Shown: positions 18,472-28,006 of the stretch, one piece after another
Layout: every line of letters begins with the position of its first letter
Position numbering within the stretch: the stretch's first letter is position 1
NCBI RefSeq assembly: GCF_900100315.1
Contig: NZ_FNFF01000004.1
Coordinates: 491,523-555,522 of the forward strand
Direction of reading: 5' to 3'
From: Streptomyces indicus
GTDB lineage: Bacteria; Actinomycetota; Actinomycetes; Streptomycetales; Streptomycetaceae
Length of the DNA: 64,000 bases
The notes under the pieces: generated by a model
The model's input: the letters and a program-made list of their open reading frames with translations, nothing else
What the model was told of the DNA's origin: nothing
The model's database searches: none
Program-made: the position numbers and the translations under genes

Positions 18472-19397
18472 GCCCTGTCCGCGACGCGTTCGCCGAGCAT
18501 GCCCTGGGGCCTGAACAGCAGGAACAGGATGAGCAGGGCGAAGGCCCAGACGTTGGCCCAGCTCTGGGCGCCGAACTGCTCGAGGCCCGGGATCTGGTCG
18601 ATGTAGCCGGTGGAGAGGGCTTCGACGAGGCCGAGGACGATGCCGCCGAGCATGGCGCCGTAGATGTTGCCGATGCCGCCGAGGACGGCCGCCGTGAAGG
18701 CCTTGAGGCCCATCAGGAAGCCCATCTTGAAGCCGACCTGGCCGAAGTGCAGGGCGTAGCCGATGGCCGCGACGGCGGCGAACGCGGCACCGATGGCGAA
18801 GGCCATGACGATGATGCGGTCGGTGTTGATGCCCATGAGCTTGGCGGTGTCGGGGTCCTGCGCGGTGGCCTGCATGCCGCGGCCGGCGCGGGTCTTGTTG
18901 ACGAACCAGCCCAGGGCGATCATGCACAGCGGCGCGGCGATCAGGATGAACAGGTCGTTCCGGTTGATGTTGGCGCCGAGGATGCCGATGGCGTCACCGG
19001 AGAACTGCGGGAAGGTGATGTCCTTCTTCGCGTCCGGGTACCAGAACCAGACGGCCTGCTGAAGGAAGAGGGAGAGGCCGATCGCGGTGATCAGCGGTGC
19101 GAGGCGTGGCGCCCCGCGTAGGGGGCGATAGGCGAATCGTTCCGCTGCGACGCCCACGAGGACGGAGCAGATGATGCCGAAGATCAGCATCATGGGGATC
19201 AGGGCCAGCAGGGGGGTGCTGGAGGGCATCCACAGGGTGATGGTGAACGCCCCGAAGCCCCCGATCATGAATATCTCGCCGTGGGCGAAGTTGATGAGCT
19301 GGACGATGCCGTAGACCATCGTGTAGCCGATCGCGATGAGACCGTACATCGCGCCGAGGATGAGTCCATTGGCCAGCTGCTGCGGCAGTTCGTTCAC
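18468..19397 (-). CDS. livH: Branched-chain amino-acid ABC transporter permease LivH
   Basis: A 309-residue permease with about eight membrane helices. The family start LANGLILGAMYGLIAIGYTM and MVYGIVQLINFAHGEIFMIG are present, as is the C-terminal AAVLGGIGNIYGAMLGGIVL. It forms the channel with LivM. It is separated from livK by 106 bases containing a strong hairpin, so livH and the downstream genes are probably made in lower amounts than the binding protein. Confidence 0.95.
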   Translation of the reverse strand: MNELPQQLANGLILGAMYGLIAIGYTMVYGIVQLINFAHGEIFMIGGFGAFTITLWMPSSTPLLALIPMMLIFGIICSVLVGVAAERFAYRPLRGAPRLAPLITAIGLSLFLQQAVWFWYPDAKKDITFPQFSGDAIGILGANINRNDLFILIAAPLCMIALGWFVNKTRAGRGMQATAQDPDTAKLMGINTDRIIVMAFAIGAAFAAVAAIGYALHFGQVGFKMGFLMGLKAFTAAVLGGIGNIYGAMLGGIVLGLVEALSTGYIDQIPGLEQFGAQSWANVWAFALLILFLLFRPQGMLGERVADRA

Positions 19398-19433
19398 CGC
19401 AAGGCCTCCGTGGAGTGGTTCGGATATGGCGCC

Positions 19434-19462
19434 GCGCGGGAGCGCTGGTAGCGCTCCCGCGC
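19434..19462 (-). terminator. Attenuating hairpin between livK and livH
   Basis: A 13-bp perfect stem (GCGCGGGAGCGCT with its complement) has a 3-base GGT loop in the 106-base gap inside the liv operon. Its position fits a partial terminator or mRNA stabiliser that makes the binding protein more abundant than the permeases and ATPases. Confidence 0.7.
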
Positions 19463-19503
19463 GGTCTGGGTCAATGCTTCAAGTGCCGGGAGGGCGTTGC
19501 GGG

Positions 19504-20727
19504 TTACTCCGGCTTGACGGCCTCGGAGTGCTTGTCCTTCCAGGCGCCGCCCTCGACCTGGTAGGCGGTCATCATGGTGTTGGTGGTGTCGCCGAACTCG
19601 TCGAAGGACACCTCACCGGTGACACCGGAGAACTTGACCTCGGCCATGGCCTCGAGCACCTGCTCGCGGCTGGGCAGCTTGTTGTCGTTCTTCTCGTAGG
19701 CGATCTTGACGGCCTGGATGATGGACCAGGTGGCGTCGTAGGTGCCGCCGCCGTAGGCCTCGTAGGCCTCCTTGTAGCCGGCCGCCTTGTAGTCCGCGAT
19801 GAACTTCTTGGCGGAGTCGAGCTTCTCGGTCGGCGCACCGACGGAGGTGGCGAGGTCGCCCTCGGCCTTCTTGTTCAGCTTGATGAAGTCGGCGCTGAAG
19901 ATGCCGTCGCCGCCCATGAGCGGGATGTTGGCGCCGGCGTCCTTGATCTGCTGGCTCAGCGGGCCGGCGGCGGGGTACTCACCGCCGTAGTAGACGGCCT
20001 TGGCGCCGGACTTCTTGACCTTGGTGGCGACCGCGTTGAAGTCGCGCTCCTCGGGGTTGACGTGGTCGGTGTCCACGATCTTGCCGCCGAGGCCCTCGAA
20101 GGTCTCCTTGAAGGAGGCGGCGAGGCCCGCACCGTACGTCTTCTGGTCGTCGATCAGGTAGACGTCCTTGATCTTCGCCGTGTTGTACAGGTAGTTCGCG
20201 GCGAAGGCGCCCTGGATGGCGTCGGTGGTGGCGGTGCGGAAGTACGTCTTGAACGGACGCTTCTTGTCGCCGGTCTTCCAGTTGTCGCCCTGGGTGAGCT
20301 CGGTACCGGTGTTGGCCGGGGAGATCTGCACCAGGTTCGCGTCGTTGAAGGGCTTCTGCATCGACTGGGAGACGCTGGAGTTCAGCGGTCCGACGACGCC
20401 GAGGACTTCCTTGTCGTTGATGAACGACTGGGCGTTGGCCTGGCCGACGGAGGGCTGGGCCTGGTCGTCCTTCGCCACCAGTTTGAAGGTGACGCCGTCG
20501 ACGACCTTCTCCTTGTTGGCGTTCTTGACCGCGAGGTCGGCGGAGTTCTTGATGCCGAGGCCGAGGGCCGAGAGGTCGCCGGTGAGCGGGGCGTCGACAC
20601 CGATGACGACGGTGACGTTCTCACCGTCGCCACCGCCCTTGCCGTCGTCGCGCGAACCACAGGCAGTGAGGGTGAGAGCTCCGGTGGTCAACACCGAGGT
20701 GAGTATGAGCAAGGAGCGGTTACGCAC
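19504..20727 (-). CDS. livK: Branched-chain amino-acid binding lipoprotein LivK
   Basis: A 407-residue extracytoplasmic solute-binding lipoprotein, the receptor of the importer. GTG at 20727 follows AAAGGA. The signal peptide ends in a lipobox LTAC with Cys23, followed by a Gly/Asp/Lys-rich linker. The mature part is a type I periplasmic-binding fold (VVIGVDAPLTGDLSALGLGI, VVGPLNSSVSQSM, VYLIDDQKTYGAGLA, YYGGEYPAAGPLSQQI). First gene of the operon; the 407-base upstream gap holds its promoter. Confidence 0.95.
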   Translation of the reverse strand: MRNRSLLILTSVLTTGALTLTACGSRDDGKGGGDGENVTVVIGVDAPLTGDLSALGLGIKNSADLAVKNANKEKVVDGVTFKLVAKDDQAQPSVGQANAQSFINDKEVLGVVGPLNSSVSQSMQKPFNDANLVQISPANTGTELTQGDNWKTGDKKRPFKTYFRTATTDAIQGAFAANYLYNTAKIKDVYLIDDQKTYGAGLAASFKETFEGLGGKIVDTDHVNPEERDFNAVATKVKKSGAKAVYYGGEYPAAGPLSQQIKDAGANIPLMGGDGIFSADFIKLNKKAEGDLATSVGAPTEKLDSAKKFIADYKAAGYKEAYEAYGGGTYDATWSIIQAVKIAYEKNDNKLPSREQVLEAMAEVKFSGVTGEVSFDEFGDTTNTMMTAYQVEGGAWKDKHSEAVKPE

Positions 20728-21134
20728 GATGGGTCCTTTCCCTGGCGCCGGCCGGCCTCGACGTGAGGGGGCCGTACTGATCGCCGGGCCGTACTGGTGG
20801 TGGTACAGGGCCGTGCTTTTCAGTTCGCGCCCGGCGGCGCGGTGACTGGCCGTGACTCTAAGCGCAGGTGGCGGGCGTGGGGACCAGGGAAGAGCAGGAT
20901 GTGACTCTCTTGTTATGAGCGTCGAATTCCCGGCGGAACAGTGCGGGCCAAACGGACTTCTCGGCCCGGTTTCTTTTGCCCACATAGTGAGAAGTGGCAG
21001 TTCCGCTAAGGGGCTTGAGGGGATCTTGCTCCTGACAGGCCGGGAATCATCAGGACCGAATAACGGATTCCGCAATGGCCGATGATCGATTACCGGTGAG
21101 AACGGAATGTGTCCGTGCCTCGCCCTCTGATTAC
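20728..21134. other. livK upstream region, no gene
   Basis: A 407-base spacer with lower GC than its neighbours. It contains two GGCCGTACTG copies close to livK (about 20768-20795) and two direct copies of GTGACTCT (20852 and 20901), with a related GTGACTGG at 20842. These could be regulator sites for the liv operon. One 77-codon plus-strand frame exists here but has no ribosome site and poor codon bias, so I do not call it a gene. Confidence 0.4.
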
Positions 21135-21635
21135 TCAGGGTGAGGGTGATGTCGGTTCGGGGGTGGTCGGGACGGCGGTCCCCGGCGTCGCGGCGCCGGC
21201 GCCGTCCGCGGGAGAGGCGTCGTCCGTGGCGGAAGCGCTGGGGTCGCGCCAGATGCCCTCCGTCGGCTTTCCGTCCCGATAACGCTTCTCGCAGCCCTCT
21301 TCCACGCGCCGGTCGAGGATCTTCAATGCGGCGTCCGAATCGGACCGTTCCCGCTCTTTCTGTGCCGCTTCGACCGCGGCGAGGAGGATTTCGTTCTGTC
21401 CGTTGGAGAGGCCTTTCTGCATGAAGTCCCGGCCTGAGGTGGGACGTTCGAGGAAGACCTCTTTCGCCCAGTAGCCGACGAGTGCGATGCAGATTTCCGT
21501 GTCCGAGCTGGTACGCGGGGAAGGGCTGGGGCCGGAGCGGTTCTCGTCCGCGCCCGAACACCCGGCCAGGGGTGCGGCGAAGGCGCACACGGCTGCCAGG
21601 GCGAGGACGGCGCGGCGTGGGGCGGCGGGCCTCAT
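21135..21635 (-). CDS. Small lipoprotein of unknown function
   Basis: A 166-residue lipoprotein. The N-terminal signal ends in lipobox LAGC (Cys26) followed by a Ser/Pro-rich linker. The central ~90 residues (EICIALVGYWAKEV through CEKRYRDGKPTEGIW) are helical and contain two cysteines that could form a disulfide. The tail is Ala/Thr/Pro-rich. I do not recognise the family. A promoter TTGCTG-18-TAGCGT ends 8 bases before the ATG with no ribosome site, pointing to a leaderless mRNA. It is tandem with, but separate from, the downstream liv operon. Confidence 0.8.
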   Translation of the reverse strand: MRPAAPRRAVLALAAVCAFAAPLAGCSGADENRSGPSPSPRTSSDTEICIALVGYWAKEVFLERPTSGRDFMQKGLSNGQNEILLAAVEAAQKERERSDSDAALKILDRRVEEGCEKRYRDGKPTEGIWRDPSASATDDASPADGAGAATPGTAVPTTPEPTSPSP

Positions 21636-21690
21636 GTCCCGCGACGCTAGTGCGGGTTGTGTGCAGGCAGCAAGGGTCGTGCGGTATGCG

Positions 21691-21725
21691 AAAGGGGCGC
21701 CCCCGGTTCAACTGGGGCGCCCCTT
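21691..21725. terminator. Hairpin downstream of thioesterase gene
   Basis: AAGGGGCGCCCC and its exact complement GGGGCGCCCCTT surround a 10-base loop, 52 bases after the minus-strand thioesterase stop, with T and A runs at the two ends. Confidence 0.8.
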
Positions 21726-21776
21726 CGGTGAGTTGGCGCGGCGGTGGCCGAGGCGCGGCGGGTGGCGGCCCGTCCG

Positions 21777-22259
21777 TCAGCCGCGCACCCGCGCCTCGTC
21801 GCTCGGGTTCACGTCGCGCAGCAGGCAGGTGAGGCGTGCCGTGCACACACGGCGGTCCTGCTCGTCGGTGATCACGATCTCGTACGTGGCGGTGGACCGC
21901 CCTCGGTGCACCGGCGTCGCCACACCCGTGACCAGGCCGGAGCGCACCCCGCGGTGGTGGGTGCAGTTCAGGTCCACGCCGACCGCGATCTTGCTGGTGC
22001 CGCCGTGCAGCATCGAGCCGACCGAGCCGAGGGTCTCGGCGAGCACCGCGGAGGCGCCGCCGTGCAGCAGCCCGTACGGCTGGGTGTTGCCCTCGACCGG
22101 CATGGTGCCCACGACGCGGTCGGCCGCCGCCTCCTTGATCTCGACGCCCATGCGGGTGCCCAGGTCACCGGCGGAGAACAGGGCGGGCAGGTCCACACCG
22201 AGCGCCGCGTACTCGTCGATGACTTCCTGCGGGAACTTCACGGTGTTCTTCTCGCCCAT
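21777..22259 (-). CDS. PaaI-family hotdog thioesterase
   Basis: A 160-residue hotdog-fold acyl-CoA thioesterase. The core motif HGGASAVLAETLGSVGSMLH carries the catalytic Glu/Asp-type position of the PaaI/YdiI group, preceded by GTMPVEGNTQPYGLL and followed by GVDLNCTHHRGVRSG. Such enzymes hydrolyse aromatic or small acyl-CoAs, or isochorismate-pathway thioesters; the substrate here is open. The frame starts at ATG 22259, preceded by GAGCGAGG. Confidence 0.88.
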   Translation of the reverse strand: MGEKNTVKFPQEVIDEYAALGVDLPALFSAGDLGTRMGVEIKEAAADRVVGTMPVEGNTQPYGLLHGGASAVLAETLGSVGSMLHGGTSKIAVGVDLNCTHHRGVRSGLVTGVATPVHRGRSTATYEIVITDEQDRRVCTARLTCLLRDVNPSDEARVRG

Positions 22260-22395
22260 GGGCCTCGCTCCAGTTCTGATTCGTCCCTGCGCGCACGGCG
22301 GTGCGTGCCGTGTGCACCGTCTTATCAGGATGGCTGAGCGAACGCTTAGGGCGCACCTGTGATGCCGGTCACCACGGCTTGTCGGTGGCGAGCGG

Positions 22396-24675
22396 CTACT
22401 TGGGCTCGAGCCGTACGACGACCGCCTTGCTCACCGGCGTATTGCTGGTGTCGGCCGTGGCGTCCAGCGGGACCAGGACATTCGTCTCCGGGTAGTACGC
22501 GGCCGCGCAGCCCCGCGCCGTCGGGTAGTGCACCACCCGGAACCCGGACGCGCGCCGCTCCACACCGTCCTGCCACTCGCTCACCAGGTCGACGTACGAG
22601 CCGTCCGCGAGCCCGCCGAGCTCGGCCGCGTCCTCGGGGTTGACCAGGACGACCCGCCGGCCGTTCTTGATCCCCCGATAGCGGTCGTCGAGTCCGTAGA
22701 TCGTGGTGTTGTACTGGTCGTGCGAGCGCAGGGTCTGCAACAGCAGCCGCCCGGCGGGCAGTTCGGGGTACTCGACGGGTGCGGCGGTGAAGTTGGCCTT
22801 GCCGGTCGCCGTCGGGAAGCGGCGCTCGTCGCGCGGGGCGTGCGGCAGCGTGAAGCCGCCGGGCTTCGCGGCCCGCGCGTTGAAGTCCTCGAAGCCGGGG
22901 ATCACGGCGGCGATACGGTCCCGGATCGTCCCGTAGTCCTTCTCGAACTCCTCCCACGGCGTACGGGACGCCTCGCCCAGGACACGCCGGGCGAGGCGGG
23001 CCACGATGGCCGGCTCGGACAGCAGGTGCGGGCTCGCGGGTTCGAGGCGCCCGCGCGAGGCGTGCACCATGCCCATGGAGTCCTCGACGGTCACGAACTG
23101 CTCGCCGCTGCCTTGCACATCCCGCTCCGTCCGGCCGAGCGTGGGCAGGATCAGCGCCCGCGCACCGGTCACCGCGTGCGAACGGTTCAGCTTGGTCGAC
23201 ACGTGCACGGTCAGCCGGGCCCGCCGCATCGCGGCCTCCGTCACCTCCGTGTCGGGGCTCGCGGCCACGAAGTTGCCGCCCATCGCGAAGAACACCTTCG
23301 CCTCGCCGTCGCGCAGCGCGCGGATGGCCCGTACGACATCGAAACCGTGATGGCGCGGCGGCGCGAAGCCGAACTCCTTCTCCAACGCGTCCAGGAACGC
23401 CGGCGCGGGCCGCTCGAAGATGCCCATCGTGCGGTCGCCCTGCACGTTGGAGTGGCCGCGCACCGGGCAGACGCCCGCGCCCGGACGGCCGATGTTGCCG
23501 CGCAGGAGAAGGAAGTTGACCACCTCGCGGATCGTCGGCACCGCGTGCTTGTGCTGGGTCAGGCCCATCGCCCAGCACACGATGGTGCGCTGCGAGGCGA
23601 GCACCATGCGCAGCGCCTCGTCGATCTTCTCGCGGCTCAGCCCTGTGGCTTCGAGCGTCTCGTCCCAGTCGGCCTCGCGCGCGGCGGCCGCGAACTCCTC
23701 GTACCCGTGGGTGTGTTCGCGGACGAACTCATGGTCGACCGCGCCCTCGCTCTCGCTCTCGAGAATGAGCTTGTTGAGGAGCCGGAACAGGGCCTGGTCG
23801 CCACCGAGCCGGATCTGCAGGAAGAGATCGGTCAGGGCGGTGCCCTTGAGCATGCCCTGCGGGGTCTGCGGGTTCTTGAACCGCTCCATGCCCGCCTCGG
23901 GCAGCGGGTTCACCGTGATGATCCGCGCGCCGCCGGCCTTGGCCTTCTCCAGGGCGGACAGCATGCGCGGGTGGTTGGTCCCCGGGTTCTGCCCGGCCAC
24001 GATGATCAGATCCGCCTGGTACAGGTCCTCGAGCAGCACGCTGCCCTTGCCGACGCCGATCGTCTCGACGAGCGCCGAACCGGAGGACTCGTGGCACATG
24101 TTGGAGCAGTCGGGCAGGTTGTTGGTCCCGAACTCGCGGGCGAACAACTGATAGAGAAACGCGGCCTCGTTGCTCGTACGCCCCGACGTATAGAACACGG
24201 CCTCGTCAGGCGAGCCGAGCCCCTTCAACTCCTCGGCGACGATGTCGAAGGCCCGCTCCCACGTGACCGCCTCGTAGTGGTCCGCGCCCTCGGGCAGATA
24301 CATGGGCTGCGTGAGCCGGCCCTGCTGGCCCAGCCAGTACCCGCTGCGGCGCGCGAGGTCGCTCACGGGATGCGCGACGAAGAAGTCGGGCGTCACGCGC
24401 CGCAGCGTCGCCTCCTCGGCCACGGCCTTCGCCCCGTTCTCACAGAACTCCGCGGTGTGCCGCTTCTCCGGCTCGGGCCAGGCGCACCCCGGACAGTCGA
24501 ACCCGTCCTTCTGATTGACCTTGAGCAGCGTGAGCGCGGTCCGCTTCACCCCCATCTGCCGCTGCGCCATCCGCAACGTGTGCCCGATGGCGGGCAGCCC
24601 GGCCGCCGCATGCTGCGGAGCGGCCACCTCGGGTGCGTCCTGAACGGGATCGCCGGTGGGGGGCTTGCCTGCCAT
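22396..24675 (-). CDS. FdhF/YdeP-type molybdopterin oxidoreductase
   Basis: A 759-residue bis-MGD molybdoenzyme of the FdhF/YdeP family, related to formate dehydrogenase H but without selenocysteine. Seen: CPGCAWPEPEKRH near residue 50, EAVTWERAFDIVAEELK, FYTSGRTSNEAAFLYQ, NMCHESSG (cysteine at the likely metal ligand position), GQNPGTNHPRM, MGLTQHKHAV, and the C-terminal molybdopterin-dinucleotide barrel ending SHDQYNTTIYGL...FRVVHYP. The N-terminal 4Fe-4S ligands of true formate dehydrogenases are not clear. In E. coli YdeP is linked to acid resistance; here the substrate is unknown. AAGGAGAA precedes ATG at 24675. Confidence 0.9.
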   Translation of the reverse strand: MAGKPPTGDPVQDAPEVAAPQHAAAGLPAIGHTLRMAQRQMGVKRTALTLLKVNQKDGFDCPGCAWPEPEKRHTAEFCENGAKAVAEEATLRRVTPDFFVAHPVSDLARRSGYWLGQQGRLTQPMYLPEGADHYEAVTWERAFDIVAEELKGLGSPDEAVFYTSGRTSNEAAFLYQLFAREFGTNNLPDCSNMCHESSGSALVETIGVGKGSVLLEDLYQADLIIVAGQNPGTNHPRMLSALEKAKAGGARIITVNPLPEAGMERFKNPQTPQGMLKGTALTDLFLQIRLGGDQALFRLLNKLILESESEGAVDHEFVREHTHGYEEFAAAAREADWDETLEATGLSREKIDEALRMVLASQRTIVCWAMGLTQHKHAVPTIREVVNFLLLRGNIGRPGAGVCPVRGHSNVQGDRTMGIFERPAPAFLDALEKEFGFAPPRHHGFDVVRAIRALRDGEAKVFFAMGGNFVAASPDTEVTEAAMRRARLTVHVSTKLNRSHAVTGARALILPTLGRTERDVQGSGEQFVTVEDSMGMVHASRGRLEPASPHLLSEPAIVARLARRVLGEASRTPWEEFEKDYGTIRDRIAAVIPGFEDFNARAAKPGGFTLPHAPRDERRFPTATGKANFTAAPVEYPELPAGRLLLQTLRSHDQYNTTIYGLDDRYRGIKNGRRVVLVNPEDAAELGGLADGSYVDLVSEWQDGVERRASGFRVVHYPTARGCAAAYYPETNVLVPLDATADTSNTPVSKAVVVRLEPK

Positions 24676-24934
24676 GACCGTTCTCCTTCGAGCGGCGTTC
24701 TTTTGTACGGGGGGCGGGGTCCGTGTGGTGTACGAGGGCGGGGCCCGTGTGGCGTCACGGGTACGGGCCCGATTCGTGTCATCGGTCCCGGCACGTGACC
24801 TGAGCTCACTGTCCGCCCACCCCGGACCACGTTCCGCATCCGATCCTGCCACGGAGGTGTGAGGGTGCCCACGAGCGGGCGGGGTGGGGGAGGGCGTGCC
24901 CTGCGTGCTGCGGTGCTTCGCGGGGGTGCAGGGG

Positions 24935-25174
24935 GCGGAGCCCCCGCGAGGGCGGGGTCGGTGGGGCGTCAGCCCCGTCATCACGCACCCGCGTCGCGGA
25001 GCGGCGCAGCGGGGTGGGCCGGGAGGCCGGGGTGCGGGGGCGGGGGGTTGCCGTGCGGGCGCGACGAGGGCGTGAGCTCGCCCTGCCCTTTCGTGCTGCG
25101 GAGCCCCCGCGAAGGCGGGGTCGGTGGGGTGTCAGCCCCACAACCCACCCGCGCCGCGGAGCGGCGCAGCAGGG
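24935..25174. repeat. Two ~80-bp intergenic repeats before polA
   Basis: Two direct copies, 24935-25017 and 25098-25174, begin GCGGAGCCCCCGCGA and continue through GGGGTCGGTGGGG to a shared GCGGAGCGGCGCAGC end, differing at roughly one base in ten. Each contains nested inverted repeats. They fill much of the 583-base gap between the YdeP-type gene and polA; the rest is low-complexity G-rich sequence in which I see no gene. Similar but less exact GC-rich units occur after rpsA (39930-40040). Confidence 0.7.
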
Positions 25175-25258
25175 TGCGGTGGCGCTCCGCCCCGTCCGCG
25201 GGGCACACCGACGCCGGGACGGACCGGACTGTCAGTGGGGCGTGGGAGGATCGTTCCC

Positions 25259-27967
25259 GTGGCAGAGAAGACAGCGAACACGTCGACAACAAAACCGCGC
25301 CTGATGCTGATGGACGGGCACTCGCTCGCCTACCGGGCGTTCTTCGCGCTGCCCGCGGAGAACTTCACGACGGCGACCGGCCAGCCCACCAACGCGATCT
25401 ACGGCTTCGCGTCCATGCTGGCCAACACCCTGCGCGACGAGCAGCCCACCCACTTCGCGGTGGCCTTCGACGTCTCGCGCAAGACGTGGCGCTCGACGGA
25501 GTTCCCCGAGTACAAGGCGAACCGGTCGAAGACCCCGGACGAGTTCAAGGGCCAGGTCGAGCTCATCGGCGAGCTCCTGGACACGATGAACGCGGACCGC
25601 TTCGCCGTCGACGGCTTCGAGGCCGACGACATCATCGCCACCCTCGCCACCCAGGCCGAGGCCGCCGGCTTCGAGGTCCTGATCGTCACCGGCGACCGCG
25701 ACTCCTTCCAGCTGGTCACCGAGAACACCACGGTGCTCTACCCCACCAAGGGCGTCTCCGAGCTGACCCGCTTCACCCCGGAGAAGGTCCAGGAGAAGTA
25801 CGGGCTCACACCCTCGCAGTATCCGGACTTCGCGGCCCTGCGCGGCGACCCGTCGGACAACCTGCCGGGCATCCCGGGCGTCGGCGAGAAGACCGCCGCG
25901 AAGTGGATCAACCAGTTCGGCTCCTTCGCCGAGCTGGTCGAGCGCGTCGACGAGGTCAAGGGCAAGGCGGGCGCCAACCTGCGCGAGCACCTCGAAGCGG
26001 TGAAGACCAACCGCCGCCTCACGGAGATGGTCCGCGACGTCGAACTCCCCAAGTCCGCCACGGAGTTGGAGCGCCGCCCCTACGACCGCAAGGCGCTCGC
26101 GATGGTGCTCGACACCCTCGAGATCCGCAACCCCTCGCTGCGCGAGCGCCTGCTCGCCGTGGACCCGGGCGCCCAGGAGGCCGAGGAGACCCCGGTCGAG
26201 CCCGGCGTCGAGGTCGACGGCCAGGTCCTCGCCACCGGCGAGCTGAAGCCCTGGCTCGACGAGCACGCGGGCCAGACCCTGGGTCTCGCGAGCGTCGACG
26301 CCTGGGCGCTCGGCACCGGCTCGGTCGCCGAGGTCGCCCTCGCCTCCGCCGACGGCGCCGCCGCCTGGTTCGACCCCTCCGAGCTGGACGAGGCCGACGA
26401 GCAGGCCTTCGCCGCCTGGCTCGCCGACCCGGCGAAGCCGAAGGTCCTGCACAATGCGAAGAATGTGCTGCGCGTCTTCGCCGAGCACGGCTGGAGCGTC
26501 GAGGGCATCACGATGGACAGCGCGCTCGCCGCGTACCTCGTGAAGCCGGGCCGCCGCTCCTTCGCACTCGACGCCCTCTCCCTCGAATACCTGGGTCGTG
26601 AGCTCGCCCCCGCCTCGGCCGCCGAGGGCCAGCTGGCGTTCGGCGCGGAGGACAGCGCCGAGGCCGACGCCCTGATGCACCAGGCCCGTACGATCCTCGA
26701 CCTCGGCACCGCCTTCGCGGAGAAGCTCAAGGAGGTCGGCGCGGCCGAGCTGCTCACCGACATCGAGCTGCCCACCTCGCTGCTGCTCGCCCGCATGGAG
26801 CGCGCCGGCATCGCCGCCGACCGGCCCCATCTCGAAGCGATGGAGCAGCAGTTCGCGGGCGCCGTGCAGCAGGCCGTGAAGGAGGCGCACGCCGCAGCCG
26901 GACACGAGTTCAACCTCGGCTCGCCCAAGCAGCTCCAGGAAGTCCTCTTCGCCGAGCTCGGTCTGCCCAAGACGAAGAAGACGAAGACCGGCTACACCAC
27001 GGACGCCGACGCGCTCGCCTGGCTCGCCGCCCAGACGGACAACGAGCTGCCGGTGATCATGCTCCGCCACCGCGAGCAGGCGAAGCTGCGCGTCACGGTC
27101 GAGGGCCTGATCAAGACGATCGCAGCGGACGGCCGGATCCACACCTCGTTCAGCCAGACCGTGGCCGCGACGGGCCGCCTGTCCTCGACGGACCCCAACC
27201 TGCAGAACGTGCCGGTGCGCACCGACGAGGGCCGCGCCATCCGCCGCGGCTTCGTGGTCGGCGAGGGCTATGAGTCCCTGATGACGGCGGACTACAGCCA
27301 GATCGAGCTGCGCGTCATGGCCCACCTCTCCGAGGACGAAGGGCTCATCGAGGCCTTCACCTCCGGCGAGGACCTGCACACCACGGTCGCCTCCCAGGTG
27401 TTCTCCGTGGACAAGGCGGACGTCGACGCCGAGATGCGCCGCAAGATCAAGGCGATGTCGTACGGACTGGCGTACGGCCTGTCGGCCTTCGGCCTCTCGC
27501 AGCAGCTGAACATCGAGGCGGGCGAGGCCCGTGCCCTGATGGACACCTACTTCGAGCGCTTCGGCGGCGTCCGCGACTACCTGCGCCGCGTGGTCGACGA
27601 GGCGCGTGCGACGGGCTACACGGCGACGATGCTGGGCCGCCGCCGCTACCTGCCGGACCTCAACAGCGACAACCGCCAGCGCCGCGAGGCCGCCGAGCGG
27701 ATGGCGCTCAACGCACCGATCCAGGGCACGGCCGCCGACATCGTCAAGATCGCGATGCTCAACGTCGACAAGGCGCTCAAGGCCGAGCAGCTCACCTCCC
27801 GCCTCCTGCTCCAGGTCCATGACGAAGTCGTCCTGGAGATCGCCCCGGGCGAGCGGGACCGGGTCGAGGAGCTGGTCCGCCGCGAGATGTCCTCGGCGGT
27901 GCAGCTCCGCGCCCCGCTGGACGTCTCGGTGGGCGTGGGCACGGACTGGGAGTCGGCGGCGCACTGA
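25259..27967 (+). CDS. polA: DNA polymerase I
   Basis: A 902-residue DNA polymerase I used for Okazaki-fragment maturation and repair. The 5'-3' exonuclease domain fills residues ~15-300 (LMLMDGHSLAYRAFF, DGFEADDIIATLA, GDRDSFQLV, GDPSDNLPGIPGVGEKTA). The central ~310-490 proofreading fold lacks the usual acidic DxE (LASVDAW instead). The polymerase domain has motif A with Asp678 in ADYSQIELRVM, motif B RRKIKAMSYGLAYG, and motif C His854-Asp855 in QVHDEVVLE. GTG at 25259 is preceded by GGGAGGA at 8-base spacing. Confidence 0.97.
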   Translation: MAEKTANTSTTKPRLMLMDGHSLAYRAFFALPAENFTTATGQPTNAIYGFASMLANTLRDEQPTHFAVAFDVSRKTWRSTEFPEYKANRSKTPDEFKGQVELIGELLDTMNADRFAVDGFEADDIIATLATQAEAAGFEVLIVTGDRDSFQLVTENTTVLYPTKGVSELTRFTPEKVQEKYGLTPSQYPDFAALRGDPSDNLPGIPGVGEKTAAKWINQFGSFAELVERVDEVKGKAGANLREHLEAVKTNRRLTEMVRDVELPKSATELERRPYDRKALAMVLDTLEIRNPSLRERLLAVDPGAQEAEETPVEPGVEVDGQVLATGELKPWLDEHAGQTLGLASVDAWALGTGSVAEVALASADGAAAWFDPSELDEADEQAFAAWLADPAKPKVLHNAKNVLRVFAEHGWSVEGITMDSALAAYLVKPGRRSFALDALSLEYLGRELAPASAAEGQLAFGAEDSAEADALMHQARTILDLGTAFAEKLKEVGAAELLTDIELPTSLLLARMERAGIAADRPHLEAMEQQFAGAVQQAVKEAHAAAGHEFNLGSPKQLQEVLFAELGLPKTKKTKTGYTTDADALAWLAAQTDNELPVIMLRHREQAKLRVTVEGLIKTIAADGRIHTSFSQTVAATGRLSSTDPNLQNVPVRTDEGRAIRRGFVVGEGYESLMTADYSQIELRVMAHLSEDEGLIEAFTSGEDLHTTVASQVFSVDKADVDAEMRRKIKAMSYGLAYGLSAFGLSQQLNIEAGEARALMDTYFERFGGVRDYLRRVVDEARATGYTATMLGRRRYLPDLNSDNRQRREAAERMALNAPIQGTAADIVKIAMLNVDKALKAEQLTSRLLLQVHDEVVLEIAPGERDRVEELVRREMSSAVQLRAPLDVSVGVGTDWESAAH

Positions 27968-28006
27968 GCCACCGCTCTCAGCGGCGCGCTCAGCCATTGC
28001 CGGCAT

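Noticed and set aside
20852..21085. 77-codon plus-strand frame in the livK upstream region
   Set aside because: No ribosome site, weak third-position bias and no recognisable domain; it overlaps the likely livK promoter.
22396..24675. Selenocysteine formate dehydrogenase
   Set aside because: No in-frame TGA; a cysteine occupies the likely ligand position and the sequence follows the YdeP-type family.
25232..28006. Long minus-strand frame opposite polA
   Set aside because: Same shadow effect; low-complexity Leu/Val/Glu/Arg translation with no family signal.
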